In this document: positions 22,735 to 34,141 of the stretch, piece after piece
How positions within the stretch are numbered: position 1 is the stretch's first letter
How the letters are laid out: each line of letters begins with the position of its first letter
Source of the DNA: Brachypterus glaber
Lineage: Eukaryota; Arthropoda; Insecta; Coleoptera; Kateretidae
DNA length: 64,000 nucleotides
Reading direction: 5' to 3'
NCBI GenBank assembly: GCA_958510825.1
Contig: OY294046.1
Span: 43,753,794 to 43,817,793 of the forward strand
Position numbers and translations under genes: made by a program
The notes under the pieces: generated by a model
Database searches by the model: none
Seen by the model: the letters and a program-made list of their open reading frames with translations, nothing else
Told to the model about the DNA's origin: nothing

Positions 22735-23255
22735 CAGATGATTCTACATCATAAAATATGACAAAAAGTTCCTATAAACATATGTCTAAAAATGCGTCAT
22801 AAGGGAGCTACGCCCCTTTGAAAGTGGCTAAAAAAATCGGTTTTTATTTAATAACTCAGGAACCCTTTGAGATATATCAACGAGGTTTTGCACGTCAACT
22901 AATTCAGGCCCGTTTGTGTGTGTTATTTTCATGTACTTATTTGAACCAGGGGTGTGCGAAACGGGGGGGGGGGGGCTTATCAGTTTTTTGTCCCAAACTT
23001 TTTTCTGTGTAACTTTTTTGCAATTTTATTTTTGAAATATGATTCCTTAGGTCAAAATACATAAAAAAGGTACTCTTGTTGTAATACTGCAGGATTAACC
23101 GTTTGGACTAAGTACGTGAAAATTACATACAAAGATGGGCCTTATTAGGATTAATTCACGTGCAAAACCTCTTTAACATATCTTAAACTTTTTGTCATAT
23201 TTTATCATGTAGAATCACTTGTTAAAATTTCCTAAGCTATTTCAAATACACCCTG
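22735..23255 (+). mobile_element. Family A2 MITE, left end truncated
   Basis: It carries GATTCTACATCATAAAATAT, AGTTCCTATAAACATATG, AGGGAGCTACGCCCCTTTGA and right terminus TACACCCTG before TA 23256-23257. The interior matches the A2 copy at 54258 (CCTTTGAGATATA, CAACGAGGTTTTGCACGT). It includes a 13-base G run at 22963-22975. The left CAGGGTG terminus is missing. Confidence 0.75.
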
Positions 23256-23935
23256 TATATACCAATTTTCACGAAAATATTGTAAACATTTAAAAATAAT
23301 TACCTTCTCACCCCCCGGGGGTGTAGATAATTTTTTTTTGTTATTAAATTTAGTTTTATCTACCTAAAAAACCCCTATATACCAATTTTCACGAAAATAT
23401 TGTAAACAATTAAAAATAATTACCCGCTTACCTCCGCGAGGGTAGAGTTAAAAAAAATTGTTACCAGATTGAGTTTTATCTACCTCAAAAACCCCTATAA
23501 ATTAACGTTTACGAAAATATTGTAAACATTTAAAAATAACTACCCCCTTACCCCCGCGAGAGTGAAGTTAATTTTGTTTTGTTATTAGATTAAGTTTAAC
23601 CTACCTCAAGAACCTTTTTATATAAATTTTCACGAAAATATTGTAAAAATTTAAAAAATTATTACCCCCTTACTCCTGCGGGGGTAAAGTTATTTTTTTT
23701 TGTTATTAGATTCAATTTTAGCTACCTCAAAAACCCCTATATACTAATTTTCACGAAAATATTGTCAAAAATTATAAGTAATTAGCTTCTCATCCCCCGG
23801 GGGTGGAGTTAAAATATTTTTTGTTATTCGATTTAGTTTTTTTACCTTAAAAACACTTATAAACCAATTTTTACAAAAATATTGTAAACATTTTAAAATA
23901 ATCCCCGCGGGAGATATTATATTATCATTAAGATT
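23256..23935. repeat. Family D minisatellite, six ~120 bp units
   Basis: The phrase ACCAATTTTCACGAAAATAT starts units at about 23261, 23381, 23501, 23622, 23743 and 23862, so the period is 120-121 bases. Each unit has a GC-rich CCCCCGCGGGGGTG-like palindrome and a following TTATTAGATTNARTTTTA segment. Related units occur at 60785-61880. Confidence 0.88.
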
Positions 23936-23936
23936 T

Positions 23937-24115
23937 TTTCGTTATCCGGGAAATCTTCTCAACACGATAACTTAAGAACGCTTTAAGCTCTAGACTTAAA
24001 ATTTGGCATACAGGTATTTTACCAAAATATATCGATCGGGATTGTTTTTGGTGAACATTGGGGTGCGGCAGGGGGAGCAAATAGGGGATAAATTCCTTCT
24101 TTTTTTTAAATTAAA
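23937..24115 (-). repeat. Family Dt block, inverted relative to the 61 kb copy
   Basis: CCGGGAAATCTTCTCAACAC, ATAACTTAAGAACGCTTTAA, AAATTTGGCATACAGGTATT and AACATTGGGGTGCGGCAGGG match the reverse complement of 61199-61360. The plus-strand frame starting at 24003 shares the peptide start MAY-YFTK with a minus frame at 61299, but then runs into the (TATGC)n array. Confidence 0.75.
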
Positions 24116-24152
24116 AATTGCTATTTGGGGGCTTTTAAGGCTGGTTATATTG

Positions 24153-24808
24153 TATTATATTATATTATATTATACTATGCTATGCTATGCTATGCTATGC
24201 TATGCTATGCTATGCTATGCTATGCTATGCTATGCTATGCTATGCTATGCTATGCTATGCTATGCTATGCTATGCTATGCTATGCTATGCTATGCTATGC
24301 TATGCTATGCTATGCTATGCTATGCTATGCTATGCTATGCTATGCTATGCTATGCTATGCTATGCTATGCTATGCTATGCTATGCTATGCTATGCTATGC
24401 TATGCTATGCTATGCTATGCTATGCTATGCTATGCTATGCTATGCTATGCTATGCTATGCTATGCTATGCTATGCTATGCTATGCTATGCTATGCTATGC
24501 TATGCTATGCTATGCTATGCTATGCTATGCTATGCTATGCTATGCTATGCTATGCTATGCTATGCTATGCTATGCTATGCTATGCTATGCTATGCTATGC
24601 TATGCTATGCTATGCTATGCTATGCTATGCTATGCTATGCTATGCTATGCTATGCTATGCTATGCTATGCTATGCTATGCTATGCTATGCTATGCTATGC
24701 TATGCTATGCTATGCTATGCTATGCTATGCTATGCTATGCTATGCTATGCTATGCTATGCTATGCTATGCTATGCTATGCGGTGCAGTGCAGTGCAGTGC
24801 TATGCTAT
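24153..24808. repeat. (TATGC)n pentanucleotide array, about 121 copies
   Basis: (TATAT)n at 24153-24174 passes through TATAC into pure (TATGC)n at about 24176-24780 and ends in (GTGCA)n-like units at 24781-24800. Because the period is five and no shift makes a stop codon, all three forward frames stay open, reading YAMLC repeats. These frames are not genes. Confidence 0.97.
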
Positions 24809-25086
24809 TTTTTATGCAAAATATGGTACCTATTCTATAAATGTTTACGGATTTATTAAAAAACTAGTTAAAAATAAATTTTATTAAATTAAAAAAAAAT
24901 TAAAATGTATTATAAAATTAAATATAGTGCGTTAAAGTAACAGTTGGCAAAAGTAAAAGTTTATTATTACACTTTTTTTTAATAATGCAAAGCAACAAGC
25001 CGTATTTAAGCCATGCTTTTCTTTAGCTTGTCAGTAGCAAGAGAAAATTAGATTATGATGAAATATGTGAAAATTTTTACTATTTA

Positions 25087-26210
25087 TAGATGAATTATAC
25101 ACACTAATCGACAATAATATAATTGTGGGGACATTTTTTTACATTTATTAAAACAATGTATATATTAGTGGGGACATCAAAAATATATTCGTGAAAATCT
25201 AGAATACACACCTGTTGACAATAATATACTTGTGGGACCAATTTTAATACATATAATTGTGAGGACAACTTTAATACACAAATTTAAAACAATGCTAGTT
25301 TTTTTATACTTGGAATTAAATTGCTGTATGCAAAAAACTGCTAATACTTTCCCTTTTCCCTTTTTTTCGGAAATAAAAAAAAATAAAGAAAAACACACTG
25401 CCCAATTTATCCCATTTTTCCATTTTTCACCCTTCCGCGTAAAATGGATTTTTTTTTGGATGTAATGTAATCTAGTATAGTATAGTATAGTATAGTATAG
25501 TATAGTATACAGATTGTTTACGAAGTCTCGATCAGATTGCGATAAAGCGAAGAGCTTACAACCTTAGGTGAAGCTGCAAGTGGGGAGAAGGTGAGGCAGC
25601 GCGAGCCAATGCCAGCAAAGGACCCACCTCCACATACTTTAGTTCAAATTTTACTAACAACAGCAAAATTCTGGCATCGATACAGTTAAAATACAGTACC
25701 AATATAGGTATGAATAAGTGGAAACTTTGTCTTTCTTTTTTACAGTACATACAGACATACACACAGAGACGTAACGACATTCTTTTTAATTATTTGCAAA
25801 TGAAAAATTTTTACGTTGTTTGCATTTTAGGTAACACGGTGTAAAAAAATATTTTTTTGCCACTCTAATGTGATGTTGACAATCTATTATAATATTATTC
25901 TACTATAAATGTGAGGCAAAGTTTTTACATAAGTGAGGTAATTACATATTTTTGGGGACACCTAATACATAAAACTAAATTTTCATTACTTGCGGGGCCA
26001 CAGTTACCCATTTTGGATTATGATATAATTATAAGTACAGCTAAACACATAGTTTATAATAATATATTTATGGGCTGTCCTCACTACTTTTTTAAGAGTG
26101 TAAGGCATGTTTTTTGTAGGGTATCGATATATTACAAATAGCTTATGAATCAGCGCAGTTTACTCTACATACCCACGTGCTCAGTCTGAATGTCCCCACA
26201 ACTTATGACA
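25087..26210. repeat. TTGTGGGGACA word cluster, right block
   Basis: Words at 25124 (TTGTGGGGACA), 25167 (AGTGGGGACAT), 25230 (TTGTGGGACC), about 25259 (TTGTGAGGACA), about 25952 (TTGGGGACACC) and inverted at 26190 (ATGTCCCCACAACTT). Part is a ~110 bp tandem repeat: GAATTATACACAC...CGACAATAATATA at 25090 and GAATACACACC...TGACAATAATATA at 25202. Small ORFs on both strands (25177-25465, 25556-25780, 25911-26141) have no homology. Confidence 0.55.
25473..25509. repeat. (TATAG)n pentanucleotide microsatellite
   Basis: A short run of seven or so TATAG units inside the right TTGTGGGGACA block. Confidence 0.95.
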
Positions 26211-26214
26211 GACG

Positions 26215-26900
26215 TGTATAGGTGTATACATGTAGGTATTTATTAAAAACATATGTATATATAGATAATTTTGATTTAAAAAATAATCGAGTACTTAAAA
26301 AATAAAACTTTCCATAAAGTGTTATATTTATTACGCGTTTATGTAGCTAGATTTGACTTCAATGAGAAAAACAAAGTGTGAATATGTTAAACCCAACATT
26401 TTTAATTATGTAGTATAAACAAGATATATGCTAATTCTGAACTGTAAAAAGTATATATTAATTTACAAACTGCATTTCTTCTGAATCCTGAGGCTAAAAA
26501 CGTCTCTAGAAATTGTTCTTCATACTTCCACTTCACATATTCTTAGAGTAATCAGCATAGTAAGTTTTTACTCTTCGTCTGTATATGAAAAGTATTTCTG
26601 GTTTGTTTGAAAACAAAATTCTTTATCAAATTCTAAACCATTTTTAAATTATTCGTTTATTTCTTCATCTTCATCTCTCTGTTTATCTAGTATTAAATTA
26701 TTTGCATTACATAGCAGCAAACGGTATTTATTCAAGTAACTAATCCACTGCAATATAGGTATTACTTGTGTTTAAGCAAAACATACAGGTTCTTTCTACG
26801 CATGAAAATACTACGTAAATCAGCAAAACACTTGATGAATACTTTTTTTAGCATAATAACTCCTAAACCACTTTACAATGTTTTTAACTTTTTAAGGTCA
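26215..26900. other. AT-rich DNA, no gene recognised
   Basis: No ORF or repeat was recognised. Confidence 0.5.
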
Positions 26901-26904
26901 TTAA

Positions 26905-27060
26905 TAGTAATTATATACCAAGGTTTTTTATAGCCGAGCTGCGCAGCAGCGAGGGATTTAAGAGGGCGAGGCTATAATAGTCTTCTCTACCGTAGTTTAA
27001 ATATTAGTTTTATCACTACTAGCACTATTTAAGTATTTTTATTTAAATAATAATAAAGTA
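26905..27060 (+). repeat. Dispersed repeat H, copy 1
   Basis: AATTATATACCAAGG, TAGCCGAG, GCGAGGCTATAATAGTCTTC, TCTACCGTAGTTTA and TCACTACTAGCAC are shared with 39848-40008 and in part with 44690-44775. It is ~150 bp, noncoding and of unknown class. Confidence 0.7.
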
Positions 27061-27309
27061 AATTATTAACAGAAATGATATTCCTTGAAATTTTCATAAA
27101 AATCAAGTCAATGATCAATGACATTTGCTCAAATAAATACTTTGAACTGATGTTTAAAAATTTAGTTTTTTTTTATTTTTTTTTAATAATATTTAGCTAA
27201 TGATTGTATTAATTGGTAATAATTATAATTAATTATATTTAATAAATAAATTTATTTCAAGCAATTTTCTTGGGTTTAATTAGTAAAAATTGCTCAAAGA
27301 ACCGAAACG

Positions 27310-27610
27310 TCTAAAGTGGCAGAAATCAATTGTTTATAAAATTTACTCCTACTAGGAGAAAAAATTATTATTGCTATAGGTGAAGAAAATTGATTTCATA
27401 GTCTGAAAACATGATAAATAATGGTAAAGCTAGTAGTGAAAACAAAACTAATTTCAATTTAATTATTTGTGTCAATTTGATATTTCTTGTCAACATTTAA
27501 AATTTAAGTAAAGTATTACAGATGTCTGTAAAATTTGGTTTTAATATGAATCATTTTTGGGTGTAGCTGGATTTATTGGCAGCGATGGTATTCTACTCTA
27601 GTATGTTTAA
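27310..27610 (+). repeat. Dispersed repeat L, copy 2
   Basis: AATTGTTTATAAAATTTACTC, CTACTAGGAGAAAAAATTAT and ACATGATAAATAATGGTAAA match copy 1 at 13780. Directly downstream, GCGAAGCATTACATATCTTC (27641-27660) is an inverted scrap of the family B head. Confidence 0.5.
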
Positions 27611-27835
27611 GATTCATTTCAAAGTGTATTCATTAAAATGCGAAGCATTACATATCTTCCCGGCTGTTAATTACATGCGTTCACCCAAATAATTACTTTG
27701 GTCAAGGGCACTATGCAGTTTAGCTATGTTTTTTTATGAACACTTGAATTAACAAGATTTAGAGCTTTCTTGATACCAATTTAGAAGGCTGTGAATATAA
27801 AGCTGAGAAGAATATACTTTATATACGTATACTTA

Positions 27836-28379
27836 TCTAGGTTAGGGCATTTAATAAAACACGTGTTTTTGAAAATTTCAAGTCGGGGAGACTGGAATTT
27901 TTCATGGGGGCCCCGAGGTCACATGACGTGGAAAATACCATAGCAAAATATGCCAAAATTTCAACTCAAAAGGTGAAATTATGATTCGCTCCATTTCAAA
28001 TGAAAAATGACAAAAAATTAATGCAAAACGAAAGACTGCACAATGTGCAGTGTACATTTGAGCTCAGTAACTTTTTGGGTTGGCCAAAGCCGGACAACTA
28101 GGCCATTTCAGCTCAAGTTGTTTTTAAGTTAAAATTTGGCACAGATCTATATTTTTTCATTTTGCATGGCATGATATACCAGATATATTTGATTAAAAAA
28201 ACTCATGAATTAGGTATATTTTAAAATGTTTTGACAATTTTCAAGTGAAATGGAGCGGACCCTAATTCATTTTTTTGCATCAAAATTTTGCACAGATTTT
28301 TTTTATGGTGTTTGGACACGACATGAGAGGAAAGAAATTTTCAAAAATTCGTATTTTTTGAAATGCCCTATAATCTAGG
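27836..28379. mobile_element. Foldback element R, ~544 bp
   Basis: The left end CTAGGTTAGGGCATTTAATA with GTTTTTGAAAATTTC opposes the right end GAAATTTTCAAAAATTCG with TTGAAATGCCCTATAATCTAG. It is noncoding. It contains the words GCTCCATTTC and its inverse GAAATGGAGC, showing internal symmetry too. Confidence 0.68.
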
Positions 28380-28629
28380 TGTGCAATGCTCTGGATGTAA
28401 CGTATCATTAACACTTGGAGATATAAAATACAGATTTAGTTTGATGATAGGTTTCTTCAACTTCTAGTTATGTTTTTATGAGGACAACATGTTCTCAGCA
28501 TAAAGAAACAAGAACTTTTTGCATCTGGTTAGACTATAATAAAGTGCTTATCTTTTTCTAAACCTTAAGAACAAGTCAATGTTTTTTGTTTTAATGAAAA
28601 TTAAATTAATTCGGTACTATTTTTTTAAG

Positions 28630-28833
<204 letters not shown>

Positions 28834-28835
28834 CC

Positions 28836-30030
28836 TCAAAAATAATTAGAAATTACTTTTATTTTTATGATATATCGTGGCCACCCTAAAAACTTTTTTT
28901 GGGCTATAAAAACTACTTATTTGCGGGACTCGTCCTAGAAAGACGTTCTTTAGAGTCTTTGCGAAAAAATGATTTAATTAAAATAAAACCAGCCTTCTTG
29001 ATAATAAAATTATGAAGTAAAAACAACTAAGGGCGTTCCTTAAAGTTTTCAAAACGAGACAGCTATTGTTTTGGTTTTCGAGTGGGATTTAATTGCAATA
29101 GTTTTCGCTGTTGCATACTGTGTTTTACGATAAAACTTGGTAGAGCCAAGTAGGCAACATCAAAGGAATTTCATTTCGAATGGCACAAATTAAATTATGA
29201 ATAAATTAAAATGTATATTAAAAGTTTATAACAACATAGTTTAGTTACTTTCTTTGTCTACTGAATTTATTTTGTCCTCATGAAGATAGAGAAAGTATTA
29301 TCTCAGAGGATATTATAGGGAAATTTCACTGGGAAACTTGAAATTCATTGTACAGACAGAAAGAAATTTCAAAATATTACATCAGAGTTGACGTGAAAAC
29401 GTTCCTATGCGACAAATGAAGTTCCTGCTTTCTAGCTTAGGAGCAGTATATCTCGGCGTTGATTTAAAAAAGTACCTCAATTTACCTCTTTCTGGATACA
29501 CTTTATTTTATCCCTTTTACTGCTTTAAATCTCATAGGATTATAGTTTTTATTGTTCCATAAACTAATTACTATGCATAGTCCTTTAACTAGTAGCATAA
29601 AGTCATAGTGTAGTGATACACTATGCGACTACGTAAAATTTTTAGGCGCGATTTATTAAAGGTTAAGAGAAATTATTGCAAAATATAAAAACCTCAAAAG
29701 CTCAAAGCATTAACCTCAAAACATAACCTCGAAAACAATTAGAAATTATTTTCGTTCTCAATTTTAGCGTATAATTTTGTATTGTGGATATCTAAAGACT
29801 TTGTGTGCACCATAATCGAATCTACTTTCTGTTAAACTCGCCTTTTTGCAAGCTTCGTTCCTCGTTTACCTTATTGTGTGATCAAGTAGGTTTGTAACAG
29901 TATTTTTTTTCATTTATACACATGTCGAATTATGACGGAATTTACCTTGAACACATGGCAATGGCGATTTCTCCCGTTAGATTAGACACGGACAAAAGTT
30001 CTACCCAAAAAGGATAGAATACATACATAC
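28836..30030. other. AT-rich DNA, no gene recognised
   Basis: No conserved frame was seen. It holds one ACATAACCTC word (29721) and a 9 bp hairpin CATAGTGTA/TACACTATG at 29611-29632. Confidence 0.5.
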
Positions 30031-30040
30031 ACTCCCACTT

Positions 30041-30115
30041 CCACCCAACCAAACAAATTCTGTATTTGTTCTTTGTTGAACAAATACAATATTTACTTGA
30101 CCGGGCGAAAAGTGT
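30041..30115. repeat. Degenerate hairpin related to 30211-30318
   Basis: CACCCAACCAAACAAATTCTG, TATTTGTTC, loop, GAACAAATACAATATTTACT, TGACCGGGCGAAAAGTGTAAC gives the same arm order as the better hairpin ~100 bases downstream, with more mismatches. Confidence 0.6.
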
Positions 30116-30137
30116 AACTATATTAAAGAAATTACTG

Positions 30138-30146
30138 GCGCCATCT
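30138..30146 (-). promoter_or_regulatory. CTCF-like core (AGATGGCGC)
   Basis: The minus strand reads TTTAGATGGCGCC. The core fits AGRKGGCRS. It lies between the two hairpins. Motif match only. Confidence 0.25.
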
Positions 30147-30210
30147 AAATTTTAGTAGAATTATCTTATTCTACAGATTCACATTAGCTATGTTCGTTCG
30201 TGCCGCTCAC

Positions 30211-30318
30211 TGCTACACTTTCCGGCCAACCAAATAAATACTGTATTTGTTTTTCATACTGTATTTGTTGTATGAAAAACAAATACAGTATTTATTTGGT
30301 TGGCTGGAAAGTGTAGCA
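30211..30318. repeat. Near-perfect 49 bp hairpin with 10-base loop
   Basis: Left arm 30211-30259 (TGCTACACTTTCCGGCCAAC onward) and right arm 30270-30318 are complementary at every position except one, which would be a G-U pair in RNA. The loop is TGTATTTGTT. The size and near-perfect pairing resemble a very short foldback MITE; such hairpins can be precursors of small RNAs. Transcription is unknown. Confidence 0.88.
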
Positions 30319-30329
30319 CAAATGAGATA

Positions 30330-31055
30330 GAGATAGGGTAGACGTCTTTTGTTTCATAATTCTAGTTGTAGAGAGTTCCATTGCTTAAGCGGAATAAATA
30401 ACCAAACAAAAGAATAAACTATAATTAATATGTTCTGCATATTCTTTATTTGAACTTATAATTAACCATATTAAAATTGACTTTAATGATATGTTTCCAA
30501 GTTTTTAATATGGACTAAACCAATGAAGTTTATGACCTGATATTGTATAGTTTACTTTTGTTTAAATTATTATTTTTCTTTGATGTGCTGTAGGGTGGGG
30601 CATTGACAAAAAAATTTATTGTAAATTTTATGTTAACCATTAAATTTTATAGCTAATATCAAGATAATGTTTTATAAAGGAAAGACGCCCAATTTAGGAT
30701 GGTTTTCTAATTTGGGATAGTAGTGTATCTAAGATACTATCTGCAGAAATAAATACAAACCTACTTTTATGTGAAGTCAAAAGTCCATCTAAATTCGTCC
30801 TGTAATATGGTAACGGTAGAGCTTCTACCCGTTAAATAGCAGTTTTGTGCTCAGTTGCATTCGCATGCTTGTTTATTTTATAAATAATCTTTATAAGAGT
30901 TGTGTTTTTGTATTGGGTAAGTTAAGATATTCACTAGTGAATTTGAAAACATAAACAGTTTACAAATTTACAAGCTAAAAAGCAGACAGTTGCCTAATTT
31001 TGGATAGATCATTTTTGTGTATTTTATTCCCAACTTGGGATATATCTTTGAATAA
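30330..31055. other. AT-rich DNA, no gene recognised
   Basis: No ORF or repeat border was recognised. Confidence 0.5.
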
Positions 31056-31061
31056 ATTGTA

Positions 31062-31462
31062 ACCGTCTGTCCGATGTCACGATTTTTGTAGACACAATAA
31101 CTCAAAAAAAATCAAGTTCTATGAGGTGAAGATCCCTATTGTTTTTGAAAGTAATCCACCCAAAACCAAAAAAGTTATGAAAATATGCTGAAAGAAAATT
31201 CTGACCAACGTAATTTTTTAGGATAAATTACTTTTATTATAAGGATCAATTCTACAAATTAAAAAAAAAATAACAAAAAATTGGAAAATTATGAAATTTA
31301 GTTATTTTAAAAATTTTTTTTCGGTTTTTTGCAAAAAAAATTAATTAATGAAAAAAAAAGGTCTTTTTAAAAAAAATTGAAAATTATTTGGGAAAAGCAA
31401 CCATTTACTGTGAATAGTATATAACGGTATGCGTAACATTACATATCTTCAGGGCTTGTTTA
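31062..31462 (-). mobile_element. Family B copy
   Basis: From ACCGTCTGTCCGATGTCACG and ACACAATAACTCAAAAAA, through poly-A/T, to GTGAATAGTATATAACGGTA and GCGTAACATTACATATCTTC, the inverted B head. The head region is uninterrupted at the TA used by A and C elsewhere. An internal deletion shortened the middle. Confidence 0.78.
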
Positions 31463-31539
31463 GTTTTTTACGTTAAGGGTAGAGATTCACGTTCGAGAGC
31501 CTAATTGGTCCCGTTCACTGAATTTTATTACACTACGCC

Positions 31540-32185
31540 ACGTTAAGGTTCTAACATTCAAAAAAAAAAATAGCTTATAGTTAAAAAAAAAATTGAGTCA
31601 AAATGGTTATAAAGTAGCAAAGTTGAGAAAAAATTATATAACTTATTTTCCTTGTATAATATTATGAGCTTTTTCTTCAACAAGGGGTAACTTTTCGTGG
31701 ACACACCCAGTACAATTTATATAACCAACGGCTTTTTAACTCTTATTATATGCCAGTAATTATTGACAAGCCACTTAAATATATTGTTTTATTTTTAAAC
31801 TTTTTTATTTACTTACGTTTACAGGTATACCATATGGTAAATGGTGCCCTATCTTCTTAAACTTTAATAAATATTTCTCATATTTAGCAATTTAGTAAAA
31901 TTATTCAACAAATTCTAAATATATCATGAAAAAAATTACTGCTGCCAACAAAATACTTTCCCCTATAGGCCTAGGTTCATTAAAATCAAAAACAAAAAAA
32001 AAAAACAATAAAGAAATATTAAAAAAAAAAAATCAATTTTTTTTTTAAGTTTTTCAAAACAATTTTTTTTTTCAAAAAGGTTCATTTTTTCGTAAAATAA
32101 AAAATAAATTATAAAATAAAAAAAAATTAAAAAAAAAAATTCAAAACATCAAAAAAAGTTTGGACTTTTTTTCGTAAAACCAAAA
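31540..32185. other. Low-complexity A/T runs
   Basis: Long poly-A and poly-T stretches precede the Dt block. No gene. Confidence 0.6.
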
Positions 32186-32189
32186 AAAA

Positions 32190-32420
32190 TGAAAAAAAAA
32201 ATGGTATTTATCCCAACCAGATTTTTACCAAAAACAATCCCAGCCTAGAACTTCGGATAATCAACCTGTGGTCCAAATTTGAAGTCTTTAGCCCGAAGTG
32301 TTCTTGAGTTATCGTTGTCACAAATTTCCCGGACACACAGACCCACAGACAGATTTTTTTTTTACGGAAATCATATTTTTTGTTTATAAAACGTCCAGAA
32401 ACGTAAAAAGAGCAATAATT
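32190..32420 (+). repeat. Family Dt block
   Basis: TTTACCAAAAACAATCCCAG, AATTTGAAGTCTTTAGCCCG, GTTCTTGAGTTATCGTTGTC and TTTCCCGGACACACAGAC match the order in 61230-61370. Confidence 0.7.
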
Positions 32421-32517
32421 TTTTTAAATTTTTTTACTAACGCAATACTTTCCTTGGCGAAAGTAAAATGTTAGTAGACTCAAGTCATGAAAAAAACAGT
32501 TTCCAAAACAAAAAATT

Positions 32518-33340
32518 TAATAATAATAATAATAATAATAACTCGATTTATTTCATAAAAAATGTTTTAAATACAATACATATAGCACCTAAATAAAATC
32601 ATTGATTGAAATATTGTCAAATAAAGCTTTAATTTGGCTTGTATGACTCAAATTCTTTCAGAGAATAAGGTTCCAAAGCACAAATGTAATTAAATAACAG
32701 TTTTTTAAAAGTTCTATTATTTTTATGTATTTTTATGTGTTGTGGTAGTTTATTAAATAAATACATAGCTGAGTAGTAAGGGCCTTTTTCAAAGGCAGCT
32801 AGCCTGTGCTTTGGAATCTTATAGTCCGTAACTCTGTCAGAGCTTGGTTCATTATTAAGAAAAAGTTCTTTATTTTTTACTAAAAACATGATACATTCAT
32901 AAACATATAAACCAAACACAGTAAGTATATTTTTTGATTTGAAGAGACTTCGACAAGAGTCACGATATTTCAGACCAAAAATTGCACGAAGTGCCTTTTT
33001 CTGACATAAAAAAACAGACTCAATATGTTTACATCTTCCCCAAAAAATAATACCATACCTTAAAAGACTCTGAAAATTGGAATGATAAACTAGTTTTAAT
33101 GTATGAATCTCCAAGTATCTCCTTAATATTAAAAATGAGTAGCTAACTCGGTTTAAATTTGCACGTAAATGGTCCACATGTGAACACCAGCTCAGGCCCT
33201 GGTCAATATGCAGCCCCAAAAATCTAACATAGTTTGCAACCTTTCTTTCGCAATTATTGACATTTATTGTTGTTTGTGCATCACGACGCAACTTAATTTA
33301 TCCTTCATTTGAACGATTAAAGTCAGGTTTAAATAGTCAA
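32518..33340 (-). pseudogene. 5'-truncated non-LTR retrotransposon (C-terminal reverse transcriptase)
   Basis: The minus ORF ending at 32629 (220 residues) contains FLGLHIDQGLSWCSHV, LLRYGIIFWG, CQKKALRAIFGLKYRDSCR and YYSAMYLFNKLPQHIK, the same block order as the LINE at 8964-9554 but with clearly different sequence. It represents a second lineage of the same broad CR1/Jockey-like group. Upstream of about 33300 the frame is closed and the catalytic domain is absent. The 3' end is a (TTA)n tail (TAA repeats at 32518-32541 on the plus strand). Confidence 0.85.
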
Positions 33341-33638
33341 TTTTTTGCTTTGCTTTGCTTTTGTTTTGGGTCGAGCAGTGATAGTCCTGAGACTTTAATA
33401 GTTCTGGGACTAAGGTGTAAAACGCATCCTAAATGGTAACTTACCAGTATTATATAGTCAAATTCGCAGCTATTCACACTGATGCCATGACAGGATAATG
33501 ACTGTGTACCATCGTATTCTGCATTACACCCATCTTACCATGATAATTTTCTGTACCATGGTAAAATGTATGATAATATATTATGGAAAATACGACAGTA
33601 TTTAGGTAATATTTTGTGATGAGGACAGTCCGAATATA

Positions 33639-33867
33639 CAGGGTGCCCCTGAAATGCTTGGCCAAACTTCACATACGGGATGTATAGAACGAAATACCTC
33701 GTTAATATAGCACAAAGGGATAAAATTCGAATTTTTGGAACCCCTTTTGAAGGGGCTTAGGTACATTACGAGTCGTTTTAGGACATATGTTTATTGGAAC
33801 TTTTTTCACAGTTTTGTTCTATACATCCCGTATGTGAAGTTTGGCCAAGCATTTCAGGGACACCCTG
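33639..33867. mobile_element. MITE G, 229 bp, TA-flanked
   Basis: TA at 33637-33638 and 33868-33869. Inverted ends of ~52 bp start CAGGGTGCCCCTGAAATGCT and include TTCACATACGGGATGTATAG on both sides with one or two differences. It has no ORF. The short length and high arm identity suggest recent activity. Confidence 0.92.
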
Positions 33868-33900
33868 TATATGAATTTGACATTAGGCACAAAACCAGTG

Positions 33901-34140
33901 CACCGATAGAATAATAGCCTTATTAATACAACAACATAGTGTTATATATGCGCCAACAACAAATTGTACTATAGTGTAGTAACTATGACATAAGACTAAA
34001 TTTGTTGTTGTATTTATTACAATTTTATGTTGTTTATCTCTTAGTTCTACAACTGGTTGTTGTATCGTATAACATATTTACGTTATAACATATTACAAAA
34101 TATGGTTAGCGCCTATATTACAACAACATTTCTATCAGTG
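33901..34140. mobile_element. Possible MITE O, 240 bp
   Basis: CACCGATAGAA at 33901 opposes TTCTATCAGTG ending 34140. Both arms continue with ACAACAACAT/TGTTGTT words and GCGCC/GGCGC. The target duplication is unclear. Confidence 0.5.
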
Positions 34141-34141
34141 T

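Noticed and set aside
23256..23935. CRISPR-like direct repeats
   Set aside because: Units are contiguous ~120 bp minisatellite copies without unique spacers, in a eukaryotic context.
24003..24887. Long ORFs of YAMLC repeats in three frames
   Set aside because: A five-base repeat without stop codons keeps all forward frames open; no protein is implied.
32629..33291. Intact reverse transcriptase gene
   Set aside because: Only the C-terminal third is present; fingers, palm and catalytic motif are absent upstream.
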